A DNA stretch of 64,000 nucleotides from Eustoma russellianum (Eukaryota; Streptophyta; Magnoliopsida; Gentianales; Gentianaceae): the NCBI GenBank assembly GCA_036186865.1, contig AP025069.1, positions 13,576,596 through 13,640,595 on the forward strand. Reading direction: 5' to 3'. A program made the translations under genes and the position numbers. The notes under the pieces are model-generated. The model made no database searches, had not been told where the DNA came from, and saw nothing but the letters and a program-made list of their open reading frames with translations. Positions 34,823-45,844 of this stretch are shown piece after piece (within the stretch, counting starts at the first letter, position 1; each line of letters starts with the position of its first letter).

Positions 34823-35472
34823 ATGACATCCACTAGTTATAAAACCGAGCAAGAAGGAATGTCAATCGTAAGGCCTCCTCTTTTCGATGGTGAGTCTTTT
34901 ATACAATGGAAACTTAGAATGAAACTTTTCTTTATGGCTACTGATATAGAGTTGTGGTCCATTACAGAATATGGTTCTTTTATTCCCTCTAAGTTATCTA
35001 TTGTTGATGGTGTCACACTTGAGGTTGTAAAACCGAAACAAGAATATACTAGTGATGACAAAAAGAAATTAAGTATGAATGCTAGAGCCATGCAACTTCT
35101 TTTAAACGGGTTGAGTAAAAGTGAATGGAGTTATGTGTCCAATTGCTTGAGTGCCCAAGAGATGTGGAGAAATCTTGAAATGAAACATGAAGGGACTAGT
35201 CAAATTAAAGAGTCTAAATAAATATGCTTATGTATACTCTTGAGTCTTTCAAGTTATTACCAAACAAATCTATTGTTGATATGGACCTACGCTTGACTAA
35301 CATCTACAATTCTCTTGAGTCTCTTGGAAAAGCTTTTTCTACACAGAAAAAGGTTCAAAAGGTGCTAAGAAGTCTCCCATCCGAATGGGACCCCAAAGTC
35401 ACAGCGATTGAGGAAAGTAAAGAAACGAGATCAATAAAAATGGAGGAACTAATCCGATTTTTAAAGATATAA
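34823..35472 (+). pseudogene. Copia gag (SIRE-like), frameshifted
   Basis: Two frames (34823-35221 and 35224-35472) form one Gag domain of the plant Copia type: P-P-L-F-D-G-E-S-F-x-x-W-K near residue 20, an A-x-E-M-W-R-N-L-E segment, H-E-G-T-S-Q-I-K-E-S-K, and T-A-I-E-E-S-K near the end. It aligns well with the gag of the Copia element at 49364. A frame change at 35219 and a stop at 35470 disable it. Confidence 0.8.
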
Positions 35473-35802
35473 GAAAACAAACTTACTCTAAAATTCTGAA
35501 TCTACTTCTAAACAAGATAAGGTTATAGCGTTTAAATCAAATGAATATGTCTCTACCTCTTATGATCACGTAGATGATAGTGACACAGATTCTGATGATG
35601 AAGATCTAATCACGTTGGCTAAAAGATTAAGAAAGATCATGAGAAAATCGATTAAAAACAAACCTAAGCCTACTTCATCTAAGAATTCGTAGAAATAAAA
35701 ATAATGAGGACAATGTGCTATGAATGTGGGAAACTTGGACACTTGTCATATAACTGCCCGAACAAGGACAAACAAACAAACAAAAACCGTGACAAGGACT
35801 AG
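35473..35802 (+). pseudogene. Copia gag C-terminal part with CCHC knuckle
   Basis: An acidic stretch (35560-35620, Asp/Ser/Glu rich) leads to a short frame (35704-35802, 32 codons) with C-Y-E-C-G-K-L-G-H-L-S-Y-N-C, a CX2CX4HX4C nucleic-acid-binding knuckle. It is the continuation of the broken gag above. Confidence 0.75.
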
Positions 35803-36769
35803 AACAAAAATAGACTCGTCTCAGAACCTAGACAAAAGAATTCAAGAAGAGCTCTCAAAGCCTCCACTTGGAGTGACTCATCTGACTCTGAGACTGATGA
35901 TACTGAAGAATAGACGGCACAAGTATGTTTTGCACCTTAAGCATCAAACGAGGTATCTTCTGATTGTGATTCTGATTTCAAACCCTCTTATGATGATTTA
36001 TTTAGTCAATATCTTGAGTTGCATAAGTTTTCTAAGGCTCTTTCAAAAGAAAAGAAACGTTTAATTGAAGACAAGAAATTGTTAGAATCTTCTAACACAA
36101 ATCTTGTATCTCAATTAAACGATTCAAAAGACAAGCGTACAACCTAAAGAGACTTCTAGTATACCACACATTATATCTCATCGCACTCCTGTTTTTCCAT
36201 CACGTGCAAGGTATGACTATGTGCCGTATAAATATGAAGAAAACCATTGATGCATACACGACATTCATATAACATAAGTGCATCTAGATCCCGCACCATG
36301 CACACTAACATAAAGCCATATCGAAAACGAAAAATCATACCATGTGTATGATGGCATTCTCAGCCAAAGGCCAAACGGATTTGCACCGAACATCTATTAT
36401 ATTGCTTCTTCATCTCTTTTCTTACCTTTTGGAAGACCGAGAAAGGTCACCCAAGTTTGGGTACCACAAGGTACATTTGCAAAGTGTTGAATTAATAAAC
36501 CTTAGGAACACACTTGAAATGCATGATTTCTATATTCTATAATTGCTATTTCCTGACATTCTTATATGTTCTTTTGATGCCATTTACAAAATAAAGGGGG
36601 AGATAAAAGCATGATTTAAGGGAGAGAGAGGGAGCATGATTTAAGGGGAGCACACGATGCACATAACACTATAAAATTCAGAATTCAAATTTGTGCATAA
36701 TTGGAGGGGGAGCGATCACATCTAAATCATGAACCAATGTTATTTTGTAAATCATCAAAAGGGGGAGAT
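35803..36769 (+). other. remaining Copia internal region with polypurine tract
   Basis: Remnants only. A V-W-V-P-Q-G-T-like segment near 36456 corresponds to the sequence just before protease in the Copia element at 51135. Protease to RNase H is missing. Purine-rich GGGGGAG stretches occur near 36596 and 36706, and AAAAGGGGGAGAT (36757-36769) is the polypurine tract before the 3' LTR. Confidence 0.65.
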
Positions 36770-39381
36770 TGTTGAGAAAAAGTGTTTGAGTGATTTGCAA
36801 ATGCATGATTTAAATGCTACGTGTTTACGAAATGCATGAATAAATTATTACTTGACACGTTTATATGATAAACATGCTTTAACTGCTTATATATATTGTT
36901 GCCGTACTAACAAGCCATGAAGCGTTAAAGCTTACATCATATGGTAAACATTTGTTGTCTTTGAACTATTTTCAGGTGCCACAATTAATGAACTAAACTA
37001 GTTCATTAAGTAAAGTACTTAAGTAGTTCATTAAATCGAGACATAATTGGAAAAATCTTTATGGCAACAAAATTGGAAATGGAAAGTCTCCTTCCTATTC
37101 TTCTTCACACGCTATATATATTCATAATTTTATTAAAAAGGCACAATGCACATATATTTCGACGTACTACCAATGCGTTACATATATTACAAACATACGC
37201 CGACGTCACACCACTATATACACCTTGTATTTATGAGTATATTCAGGTCTTATATCATATGATATAAGTCATGGCGATGACAAAATTATAACGACATGTT
37301 ACAAGTCTATAAATCGAAAATTGTCGTATCGGGTGACTACCGAAACTTCACCGACGTGTCACGTACTTGCCATATAAAGATGGCCAGCCCATATACTTCA
37401 AAAATAACCAAAAATTTCATGGCTCACATGTTCAAATCAGCAACTAAAGCATTCCATTTTGGCACACACAAATCACCCACAACTTAGGCCAAATTTGTGG
37501 AGATTTCAAATTCGATTCTTTTAAGCACATGGGGTGTCTATACCATCAGCCATTGATCTAAATATACACTTTATTTTATGATTATTATGTGTGACATAAC
37601 ATATATGAAATGTGCAAGAAGTTTGAATTTAATCGGAGAAAAATCGCAAATTCGGTTTTCTACGAACACAACACATGGAACGTTTTTTTTGGCATAAGAT
37701 GTAACATGTATCTAGACACTTTTTACACATTCAAGACATGTTAAAGGGTTCTAGAAAATTCAAATTAGGGATGATTGTAATTTACCATATATGTGTAAAT
37801 ATTGTGCATTATTTGACAAAGCTTACTAAAGTGAAATTTCAGCAAATGCATAGCTATATAACATGCCATTTGCAGCTATGATGGAGCCAAGGTGGAGTCT
37901 ATTTGGCATCTTAATTGGTGAAGAATATTCCACATAAGATTAGTGACACAAAGGAGGGCACTACATATGGAAGGAATTCAAAACTACAACACATGCTGAA
38001 AAATTTCAGCACGTGTAGTTGGCGATTTTTGGGCTGATTTTGTCTTCCATTTGCTTCCCCAAAATTGAAGGGGTTAAATGGTGATTGTTTGGTAATATTC
38101 TGATTACTTTTTGGCACATGTTTTGTATGTTTTTTTAGATTTTTACAGCTCATTAAAGGATGCCAAGTTGGACCAATCATCAAGTGACAAGTAAGCAAGG
38201 TCAAGTCATCCTTCCAATCATAGTGTGCCAAGTGAGCAAGATGGTGTCATTTCTACACAAGACAATCTTCCAAAGACATTAAAGAGAATTTTCAAGAAAG
38301 GAAGAAGGCCTAGGGAGCGGCCAAGCATGCATAAAAGAAGAGGAGTAGTGCAAACAAAGCCAAGACTACAACTCATATCCTCTCAAGTGCAGGAAGCAAC
38401 ACTACTTTCTTCTTCTCCTTTTCTTTCTTCTTCTTCTTCTCTCAAGCCTATTTTTCATATATTATACATATTATGTAGGCTTTGAATATACTACCCACAC
38501 TCATTCATTGTTGTAAAAGGTTGATCAAGATGTGATCAAACCTTCATTCAATCAGTGGTGGTGTCCGTGATTCGTTTGCTTGATTGCATTGTTTGTAAAA
38601 GGATGGATTTAGCATGTAACTCCAGTCACCCATATGGTAAGGTGTTTATTGTGTTTAGTGATAACCAAGGAAGGCGTCCTCGAAGACAGGAGTAGGCTGA
38701 TTTAACTGAACCAGTATAAAATCCTTGGTGTTCTTACTTTACTGCCCTTTACTTTCAGTTTTCAGCATTCTGTGTTTATTTCGTCACAACATAAAAAATA
38801 GTAAATGATTTTCAAAAATTACAAAGTTTTGCAGAAATATAGCTAAATATGCTAACTTTCATTTGGCGCAAGTTTCAACTCATTTGGATAAGTATAAGTC
38901 AGTCAAACTTGAATAGTTCTGACACTAGTACAATCTGATTTTCGAGTTGCAAAGGTTGAGGACATCAACGTGATTGACATACTTTCCGAACGAATTTTCA
39001 AAAACTGTTTCAACCCATTAAAATAAAAACCTTGAGGGTATTGTCCTTAAATTTTCAGGCCATTTTAAGCCACCAATTAACCGGAATAAATTTTTCAAGT
39101 CGGAGTACAGTTTCTGGCAGATTTGCGCAATCTGACCAAAAACGTATTCTCAAGGGGTTAAGAGTGGAATTTTAAATTGAAATTTTTATGAGATACTCAA
39201 TACATCTGAGAGTAGATTCTCACCGAATTTCAGAATTTCATAATTTTTGGAGGTCTGTAACTAGGTCTTTTAATTATTTCAAATCAGGATCTGAAAACAG
39301 TTGGTTCAAAAGTTTTTAAAACCAAAATTTCCGCACCCACTATTCAATCCCCGCTTCTAGTGGTTCTATACATGTCCTACA
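36770..39381 (+). mobile_element. Copia 3' LTR (2,612 bp)
   Basis: From TGTTGAGAAAAAG to GTCCTACA. Uninterrupted copy of the LTR split at 24046/33998, which proves the Gypsy nesting. Confidence 0.9.
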
Positions 39382-39386
39382 TGCCT

Positions 39387-40607
39387 ACGGCGCCTAACAA
39401 TTTTCGCTGCCAACATCCCAGCCGTGCATCAACATGGGCTAATAAATCTGTACAATGGGAGGAGCAAGAAATGCCCTTATGGAGAAAGGAGACTAAATAT
39501 TTCAAGGGCAAGTGTGCTTGTTGCATGCCCAGAATGGAGGTCAGAGTATGACAATGAGCAGTGGAAAGACGCAAAGGAAAAACAACACTGCTCTTAGGAT
39601 AATTGACTACTTGTCCCGAGACAGTTTCATATTGTGACAAAAAACTCTTGAAACGGCGCAATTTCCTACTAGTAGCAGTAAGGAAAAGGAGAATGTCACC
39701 CGCATAAGATAGATGAGATATGCACATTGGTAGTCGGCCAAGCCAAAATGTAGAAATAGTTCCTGCGAAACCAACTGATTAATTGCTCTGCTGAATCCTT
39801 CCGCCACTATAATGAATAGCAGGGGATACAAAGGGCCCCCCTGCTTGACACCCCGCGTAGGATGGAAAAAACCACTAGGCATCCAATTAATTAGAATAGA
39901 AAAATAGGTGCTGCGTAAGTGGTTCAAGATAAGAGTGATAAAGTAGGGGGAGAAGCCGAAACATGTCAAGACAGATTGTAGGAATGTCCAACTTACACGA
40001 TCAAAAGCTTTGGCCAAATCTAACTTGATAATACAATTAGACGAACGAGGAGCACGGTCAAGCCAATGAACCATCTCGTTTCCAAGCATTACCTGTTCAG
40101 CAATACCTTTACCTTTCTGGAAGCCTGCCAGCTCTGGAGATATCACCCTCGGTAGAACTGTGTTAAGGAGAGATGCTAGTATGCGCGTTTGAATTTTACT
40201 CATAAAGGTACACAATGCGATTGGCTGATAGTCACTGAATGAGCAGGCGATTGCCCTTTCGGAAGTAAAACAAGCATAGTGTGAGACATAGCCCTTGGCA
40301 AAGGGAATCCGAGAAAGAACTCTTACACAGCCTTGTACACATCAGAATGGATGACCTCCCAACAAGTGCGAAAGAAACACCCATTAAATCCATCTGGATC
40401 TGCTACACTCTGGGGATCTAAAGACCAAACAACGTCTCGAATTTCTTCCTCTGATGACATAGCAGTCAAGAACGCGTTATCCTCTGTACTGACCACAGAA
40501 GGGATGCTATCTAGTATTATAGAAGCAGGAGAAGTGGATTGAGCAGCAAAGAGATCCGAGTAATATTTAACGGCAGCTTGCTGAATATCCCTGCCAGTTT
40601 CACACAA
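39387..40607 (-). pseudogene. LINE ORF2 reverse transcriptase part
   Basis: Frames 40323-40607, 39607-40215 and 39377-39727 carry D-P-Q-S-V-A-D-P-D-G-F-N-G, K-L-D-L-A-K-A-F-D-R, G-V-K-Q-G-G-P-L-Y-P-L-L-F, and the catalytic box changed from Y-A-D-D to Y-A-G-D (near 39700). The second catalytic Asp position and the frames are both damaged, so RT is dead. Confidence 0.8.
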
Positions 40608-40990
40608 AGAGCCATCAGCCTGTCGGATGTGGTGGATTACCTACCGTCGTCGGTGATCACGGACTAATGCGTGAAATAATTTAGTATTTGTAACCATTTT
40701 ACTCCAGATTTTTGCTTCCAGAAAGCTGTTTCCCGTGAACATGCTAGTTTAAATTCTGCCTACACGGCAGAATAGGCCTGGCAAGTGGCATCCGAGGGGT
40801 GCTCATACTAGGCAAGTTCAGCAGCCTTCACTTGATGTTCTGCAAATTCAACCTGTTTAAAGATGTTTTTGAAATCCTCTTTATTCCATTTGATTACATC
40901 TCGCTTAAACATTTTCAACTTGTTACAAAAGCCCCTCATTCCATCGGTGGTTGGGTATGTGGGCCAAACGTCCCGAAAAAATGAAACAAA

Positions 40991-41734
40991 CTACGAGTGT
41001 GACGTCCAAACCAAAAGGAAGTGGAACTGCTTAGGACCAACATCAACTGAAGAGCTACATTCTAGAAGCAGTGGACAATGATCCGAAGTGACACGAGCTA
41101 AATGAAAGAGCTTGACTTGGTTGAAAATATCATAGAAAACATCATTACAAAAGGCCCAGTCAAGGCGTCTCCATACGCGGCCTAAACCACGACCTCCAAG
41201 CCATGTGTATCGTGCACCGGTATGCGGGAGAATATGCCATGCAAAATAATCCACCGCTGCATTAAAATCAGACAAAGTGGACAGAGATGGTCTAGAAACA
41301 CATTTATGATACTGCGGGGAGAGGAATGAGTTGAAATCACTCGACACTAACCATGGTGCAGTAGTATTGTCATGGAAAGATCTCAAGTCAGACCAAAGAG
41401 CATGGCGCTCGAGGATGGTATATCGTCCATATGCACATGAATGCCAAAATTCCAAGTTAGAGGGATGTAAACGCAAACGTAGATGCGATACCTGCGTACC
41501 AAATGTAATATCTAGTAGATGAATCATGTCTTGCCTCCAGAAACACCACATACGGTCTTCACATAAGGCAACACTTGCAGTAAAACCGAGTTGAATCTGT
41601 GTACGTTTCAACTGAGCAATTGGTTGTTGAGGTTCAACAACGACAAGAAAAATCACAGAATACTGATGTAGCAATAAGCGTAAACGTGAGAAAGAGGTAC
41701 AAAGACCTCAAAGATTCCATGTCAGGAAATTCAT
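40991..41734 (-). pseudogene. LINE ORF2 endonuclease domain
   Basis: Starts at ATG 41734-41732 with an M-N-F-L-T-W-N-L-like N-terminus, then a stop within ten codons, after which a 227-codon frame (40991-41674) carries the rest: S-S-D-F-N (changed from G-D-F-N), R-Y-T-W-L-G-G-R-G-L-G-R-V-W-R-R-L-D, and V-T-S-D-H-C-P-L near 41090. APE-type fold by similarity to the other LINE copy. Confidence 0.75.
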
Positions 41735-43010
41735 TGAGAAACCTGAGACGTCGAGCGTGAAGAGCGAGTAAAACTACGAGTGACTATCTATAGAGGGGGG
41801 TCGGATCATTTGGGACACAGCAGGGCGTGTGCGTTTTTTAACATGTAAAACAAAACCTTGATCATCCGCGGCGTGGGAAGGTTGAAGAAGCTGCTAAAAT
41901 AATCTTCATCAGATGTTTGTTGCATGTTGCCCAAATGACGTGCAATATCTTGAGAAGCAGTAGTGAACTGCTCCCAAAGCGTAGACAAGGGGGGACAACA
42001 TAGGCTGAGTCTGCTTCGGATAGACTAGCTCTGTGTCAGAATTTCCATGGCCGTAATCAGAAGTAGGTGATGCTGAGCGATGGCCATCGTCAGTGACGCA
42101 GCCAAGTAATTCTAGGTTTGTGAATGAGAAGGGTGAGGTGAATCTACCTCAGCTGGCGGCGGTTCAACAATTGGCTGAGGCTCGACTAGGGTTGGTATCG
42201 ACGATGCCGAAGGGCCTGGATCTGCAGCAGCTGTGACTGGAGGGGCATGCTTTCTTTCCAAATTTTCGTTGGGGCGGGGGCGGTGCAACAACAGGGGGGA
42301 CAACTTCCCAAACAATGTCTCAAGACACCACATTTAGCACAAAACATAGGAACATCTTCATAAATCACCGGTTAAAAAAGCTCATGATCACGACTCTAAC
42401 TATGAATTTTTTGCGGCAGTTCTTTTGAAACATCCATTTCAATACATACCCGTGTAACAGAGGGACGTAGGATCCATTGGGTTGCAGCATCAAGACGGAT
42501 CAGTGTGCCAAGAATGGAGGCTATCGCGAACAACGCAGATTGATTGTGCATGTATACAGGAAGCCTTGGAAAGGAGACCCAGATAGGAACAATAGGCGCA
42601 TCAAATCTGGGATCAAAGTCATCGGTATACTTGGTGACCCGCATGGGACAACCAAGAATCTTCCACGTGCGTTGACAAAAACAGCGGCTATAGTCTTGTT
42701 CCTGATCAACCTGAATAAGTATGTGGGTTTTGTCTAATAAGCCAAGATGAATAGAACTGGTGAAACCAATACGATCAAAAGCCTTCTTGAGTGCCGCCAC
42801 GGCTGACCGTCCATGCCAAAAGGATCCAACAAGGGTAAATTTGAATGGTGCTAGAAGTGCATCCACTTAGTTGTCGGCAAAATGAATGGAGGGGTATCCT
42901 TTGAATCGGGTTGAAGTTTGGGGCAATGTGTGGTTGTTGGCCTCGTGAGGATTGTGGCAAAAGGAGGAGGGAGTGCCGGCACTGAAAGGGCGGAGAAGGA
43001 GCAGTCATGA
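41731..43010 (-). pseudogene. LINE ORF1: DUF4283 and zinc knuckle
   Basis: The frame 42396-42866 is a DUF4283 domain close to that of the LINE at 15572. The N-terminus (from about 43010) and the knuckle C-A-K-C-G-V-L-R-H-C-L-G-S-C (near 42330) lie in other frames. The predicted final TGA at 41733-41731 overlaps the ORF2 ATG, as in the other copy. Confidence 0.75.
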
Positions 43011-43074
43011 AGTGCGATCACAGGCAGTGCAGCGGCGGCAGCCGAAGGGTTCTTCCTGTCATATATCCATATCA

Positions 43075-43141
43075 TACATGCGCGCACACACACATACACA
43101 CATATATATAATACATATGTAGACACATAGATACACACATG
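43075..43141. repeat. CA/TA microsatellite at LINE 5' end
   Basis: CGCGCACACACACATACACA then TA and CATA units just beyond ORF1 of the LINE. With 19738-19955 it brackets the LINE. Confidence 0.75.
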
Positions 43142-44451
43142 TCATCATTACTTGGTGCGGATACATAAGTATTCCTCAATTAGAGCTTAGCAAAACATGA
43201 ATACGCCATCTGGACCGGAACAAAGTTTACAAAACCATTAGCAACAGAAAAATTATAAAACATAACAAAAAATTTACAAAACCATAATGAATAAAATTAC
43301 AAACGAAAAAAGATATAAACTTTTGTAAGTTTATAACATAAAAAAGATATAAACTTACAAAACCATTATTAATAAAATTGAATAAGCAATTTAAATACAT
43401 TTATTCGAACCTAGCACGAACGAGAAAAACCTAGAGCGGACATGCTCCGTTAAACATAACTGAAACATAAGCAGACAAGGAAACAAACTGAACATGGAAC
43501 CTATATCGATGACTGAAACACAGCAAACATAAAAACTGAGCTTTACCTTACTCGAAATGGATAAGGCCTCTCTTCCATCGTCTATGGTCAACAAAAGCTA
43601 AAATGTGGGTTTGTTGCTGTTCCAACACTGCAATATGTAGTGATAGACGGACATAGATGTGAAGGTGTGACATCCCCGAACATTTCATGATCGGCAATAG
43701 CTCAATAGTTAGATTACCAAGAGACATTCAGTTTCATAGCATACGTAAATATCAGCATGAACTTCAACATTTAAATTATAAATAAACATGTTTAGATAAA
43801 ACTTTCAATACATTCGATATCTCATATTGCAATATACCATCTCAAAATACTCCATAAACAACTAAGTAACGAATATATCAAAACTTCTATCTACTTCCAT
43901 TCCTGAACATTTTTTCACCTAAAAACTATAAATCATAAAATGTGAGCTCCTACATATTTGTAAGAAATCATAATCCTCTATATGCTCTCATTTTTCTGAT
44001 TTTTTACTTTTATAATAACCTAATCATAAACTTAGCCGCTCATTTCTGTTCATATTTTTCCTCTTACAAAGAGTTTTGTCTTTGAAACTCAAGCCTTCTA
44101 AAAATATCAAAACACCTAAACAAATAATATTGCTAGTTGATGGCACTAACCCGTTCTAGTATTAAAACTTAAAAGAAACATACATCATATGACTTGGAAC
44201 GCCTTTTTTTTACTTGAAAACAATAGAAACTCTATATTCTTACCGTAACAAAATTATTTTGAAGAATCGCTTTCATAAAATTCTATTACGTACTACTCCT
44301 GGCTATTTGGAAATGTGATAAAACTTAACAATGGTTGCACTTTCCATATCAATGTACACTGCTTCCATGCTCGGACGTCCTGCTGGTTCCTACAGAAGAA
44401 GTCACGTTCACGTATGGACCTTTGGAGATGGTGTTGATAACTCCAACTATC
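43142..44451. other. no gene; possible Gypsy LTR piece from 43667
   Basis: AT-rich sequence without coding signal. TGTGACATCCCCGAAC at 43667 looks like a Gypsy LTR start, but I find no end, primer site or second copy. Confidence 0.3.
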
Positions 44452-44859
44452 TGTAGGACCTCAGGCGCTACCATCTCTCCCAAAACCAATTGGTGACAGG
44501 AGATGCGCATACCCTAGCCTTATAGTGCATTCAGCACACAAGCGCCCACGGCATTCGACTGTGACTTGGCACACGCGGCCTACGCCCACCGGCCTACGCC
44601 ATGGGACAATTGATGCACCTAACAATCTCCCCCTCAGCAATTGCTCCTGCTGGGAATCGAACCCGTGACCTTGCTCTGATACCACTTGTAAAACCTCAGG
44701 CGCTACCATCTCTCCCAAAACCAATTTGTGACAGGAGATGCGCATACCCTAGCCTTATAGTGCATTCAGCACACAAGCGCCCACGGCATTGGACTGTGAC
44801 TTGGCCCACACGGCCTACGCCCACCGGCCTACGCCATGGGACAATTGATGCACCTAACA
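44452..44859 (-). mobile_element. TRIM (terminal-repeat retrotransposon in miniature), complete
   Basis: Two 173-bp LTRs (44452-44624 and 44687-44859) differ at about 6 positions and enclose 62 bp. On the minus strand the order is LTR (TGTTAGGTGC...TTTTACA), primer site TGGTATCAGAGC (44684-44673), a short middle with GGTTCGATTCC, polypurine tract TGAGGGGGAGAT (44636-44625), and the second LTR. CTATC duplications flank it (44447-44451 and 44860-44864). It has no coding capacity and would depend on a partner's enzymes. Confidence 0.92.
44673..44684 (-). other. TRIM primer-binding site
   Basis: Minus-strand TGGTATCAGAGC two bases from the upstream LTR. Confidence 0.9.
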
Positions 44860-44888
44860 CTATCTTGCACCTAGGTTCAGCATGTGGA

Positions 44889-45844
44889 TGTTGGATTTAA
44901 TTTAATAAACTCCTGAATATGACTGTTTAATCGAATCAATGGACAAAGTAACAAAATGCGGAAAATATACCTTGTTCCATTGTTGTTGTTAATCTGAACA
45001 CATACGCTGCAACTGCTTCGGCTGATTATGTATCTGGCGTGATCCAAGGATTCACGACCTCCCACCAATTGCTGATACACCCCTTGAACGGAATCAACAA
45101 TTCACTGCTTTACCCGATGGAGAGGCTAGGCAGTGTGGGCTTTATAGAACAAGGTTGGCACACCCTCCCACTTTTCGCTTTATGGCCGATTTTACTTGAT
45201 GCTGTCTGAGGAGGTGAATGCCTCCTCCTTTATATAGAGGGAGAAGGGAATCCTGATGGGCATATTCCTTAATGGATAAAGTTTCTTTTATCTCAGATGC
45301 CTGGAATATACTTGGTGCTATATTCAAGTTATCTTTATCCATTATCCAATAGGAATCCTTGTGGGCATATTCCTATATGGATAGAGATTCCTTTATCCCA
45401 GATACCTGGAATATACTTGATGCTATATTCAAGTTATCTTTATCCATTATCAAATATTATCTAATATTTAATAATAGATATTATTATTAAATATTATTTA
45501 ATATTTAATTATTGTACCAACAATCATCTAATAGCCACACGTGGGTTGTCGTCCCTCGGGGACCAGATGTCGTAACTTTATGGCCATTACACTTTGAGCC
45601 CATCCATCGCGGTCTCTGACCATATGACTGTCTACATATTCGGGGTTTCTATTTAGAGCACACTATACATCCACGAACATACCCGATGATCACTTAACGT
45701 GTGGATGTTTTACGTAATAATTAGTATTATTACGTGACATATGTGACATATAATATTATCATACATAACGTCCATCTTATGATTAATTCGTATAAACTTT
45801 ATCAACGTGATGCGCATCACACGTATCTCGAATTAATCCCAACA
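44889..45844 (-). mobile_element. solo LTR (probable)
   Basis: On the minus strand from TGTTGGGATTAATT (45844) to AATTAAATCCAACA (44889), with matching inverted ends of Copia type. No primer site or internal region adjoins either end. The flanks ATGGA and GTGGA agree at four of five bases, consistent with an aged 5-bp duplication. A minus-strand TATA box CTATATAAAGG lies at 45227-45237. Confidence 0.55.
45247..45455. repeat. 105-bp tandem duplication in solo LTR
   Basis: Two copies, 45247-45351 and 45352-45455, sharing GGCATATTCC, ATACTTG(G/A)TGCTATATTC and AAGTTATCTTTATCCATTAT. They lie upstream of the TATA box on the minus strand, where an LTR enhancer would be. Confidence 0.8.

Larger units (their letters stand above)
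22145..39381 (+). mobile_element. non-autonomous SIRE/Maximus-like Copia element, interrupted by a Gypsy element
   Basis: Two long LTRs (about 2.67 kb and 2.61 kb) enclose only 2.0 kb of internal sequence: a tRNA-Met-type primer site, a broken gag, and a polypurine tract. Protease, integrase, RT and RNase H are absent, so any mobility depended on a relative. The 5-bp duplication TGCCT flanks it. Its 5' LTR was later split by the Gypsy element at 24047-33992. Confidence 0.85.
39382..43020 (-). mobile_element. LINE, 5' half (right of the Copia insertion)
   Basis: Continuation of the LINE at 19963-22144. It begins with the second TGCCT duplication (39382-39386). Taking out the Copia element and one TGCCT makes the RT frame read straight across the join. 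It contains RT, endonuclease and ORF1 and ends near a microsatellite at 43075, so the LINE was close to full length before the insertion. Confidence 0.85.

Noticed and set aside
44642..44690. tRNA gene in the TRIM interior
   Set aside because: A B-box-like GGTTCGATTCC and a primer site are present, but there is no A box, anticodon arm or acceptor pairing.
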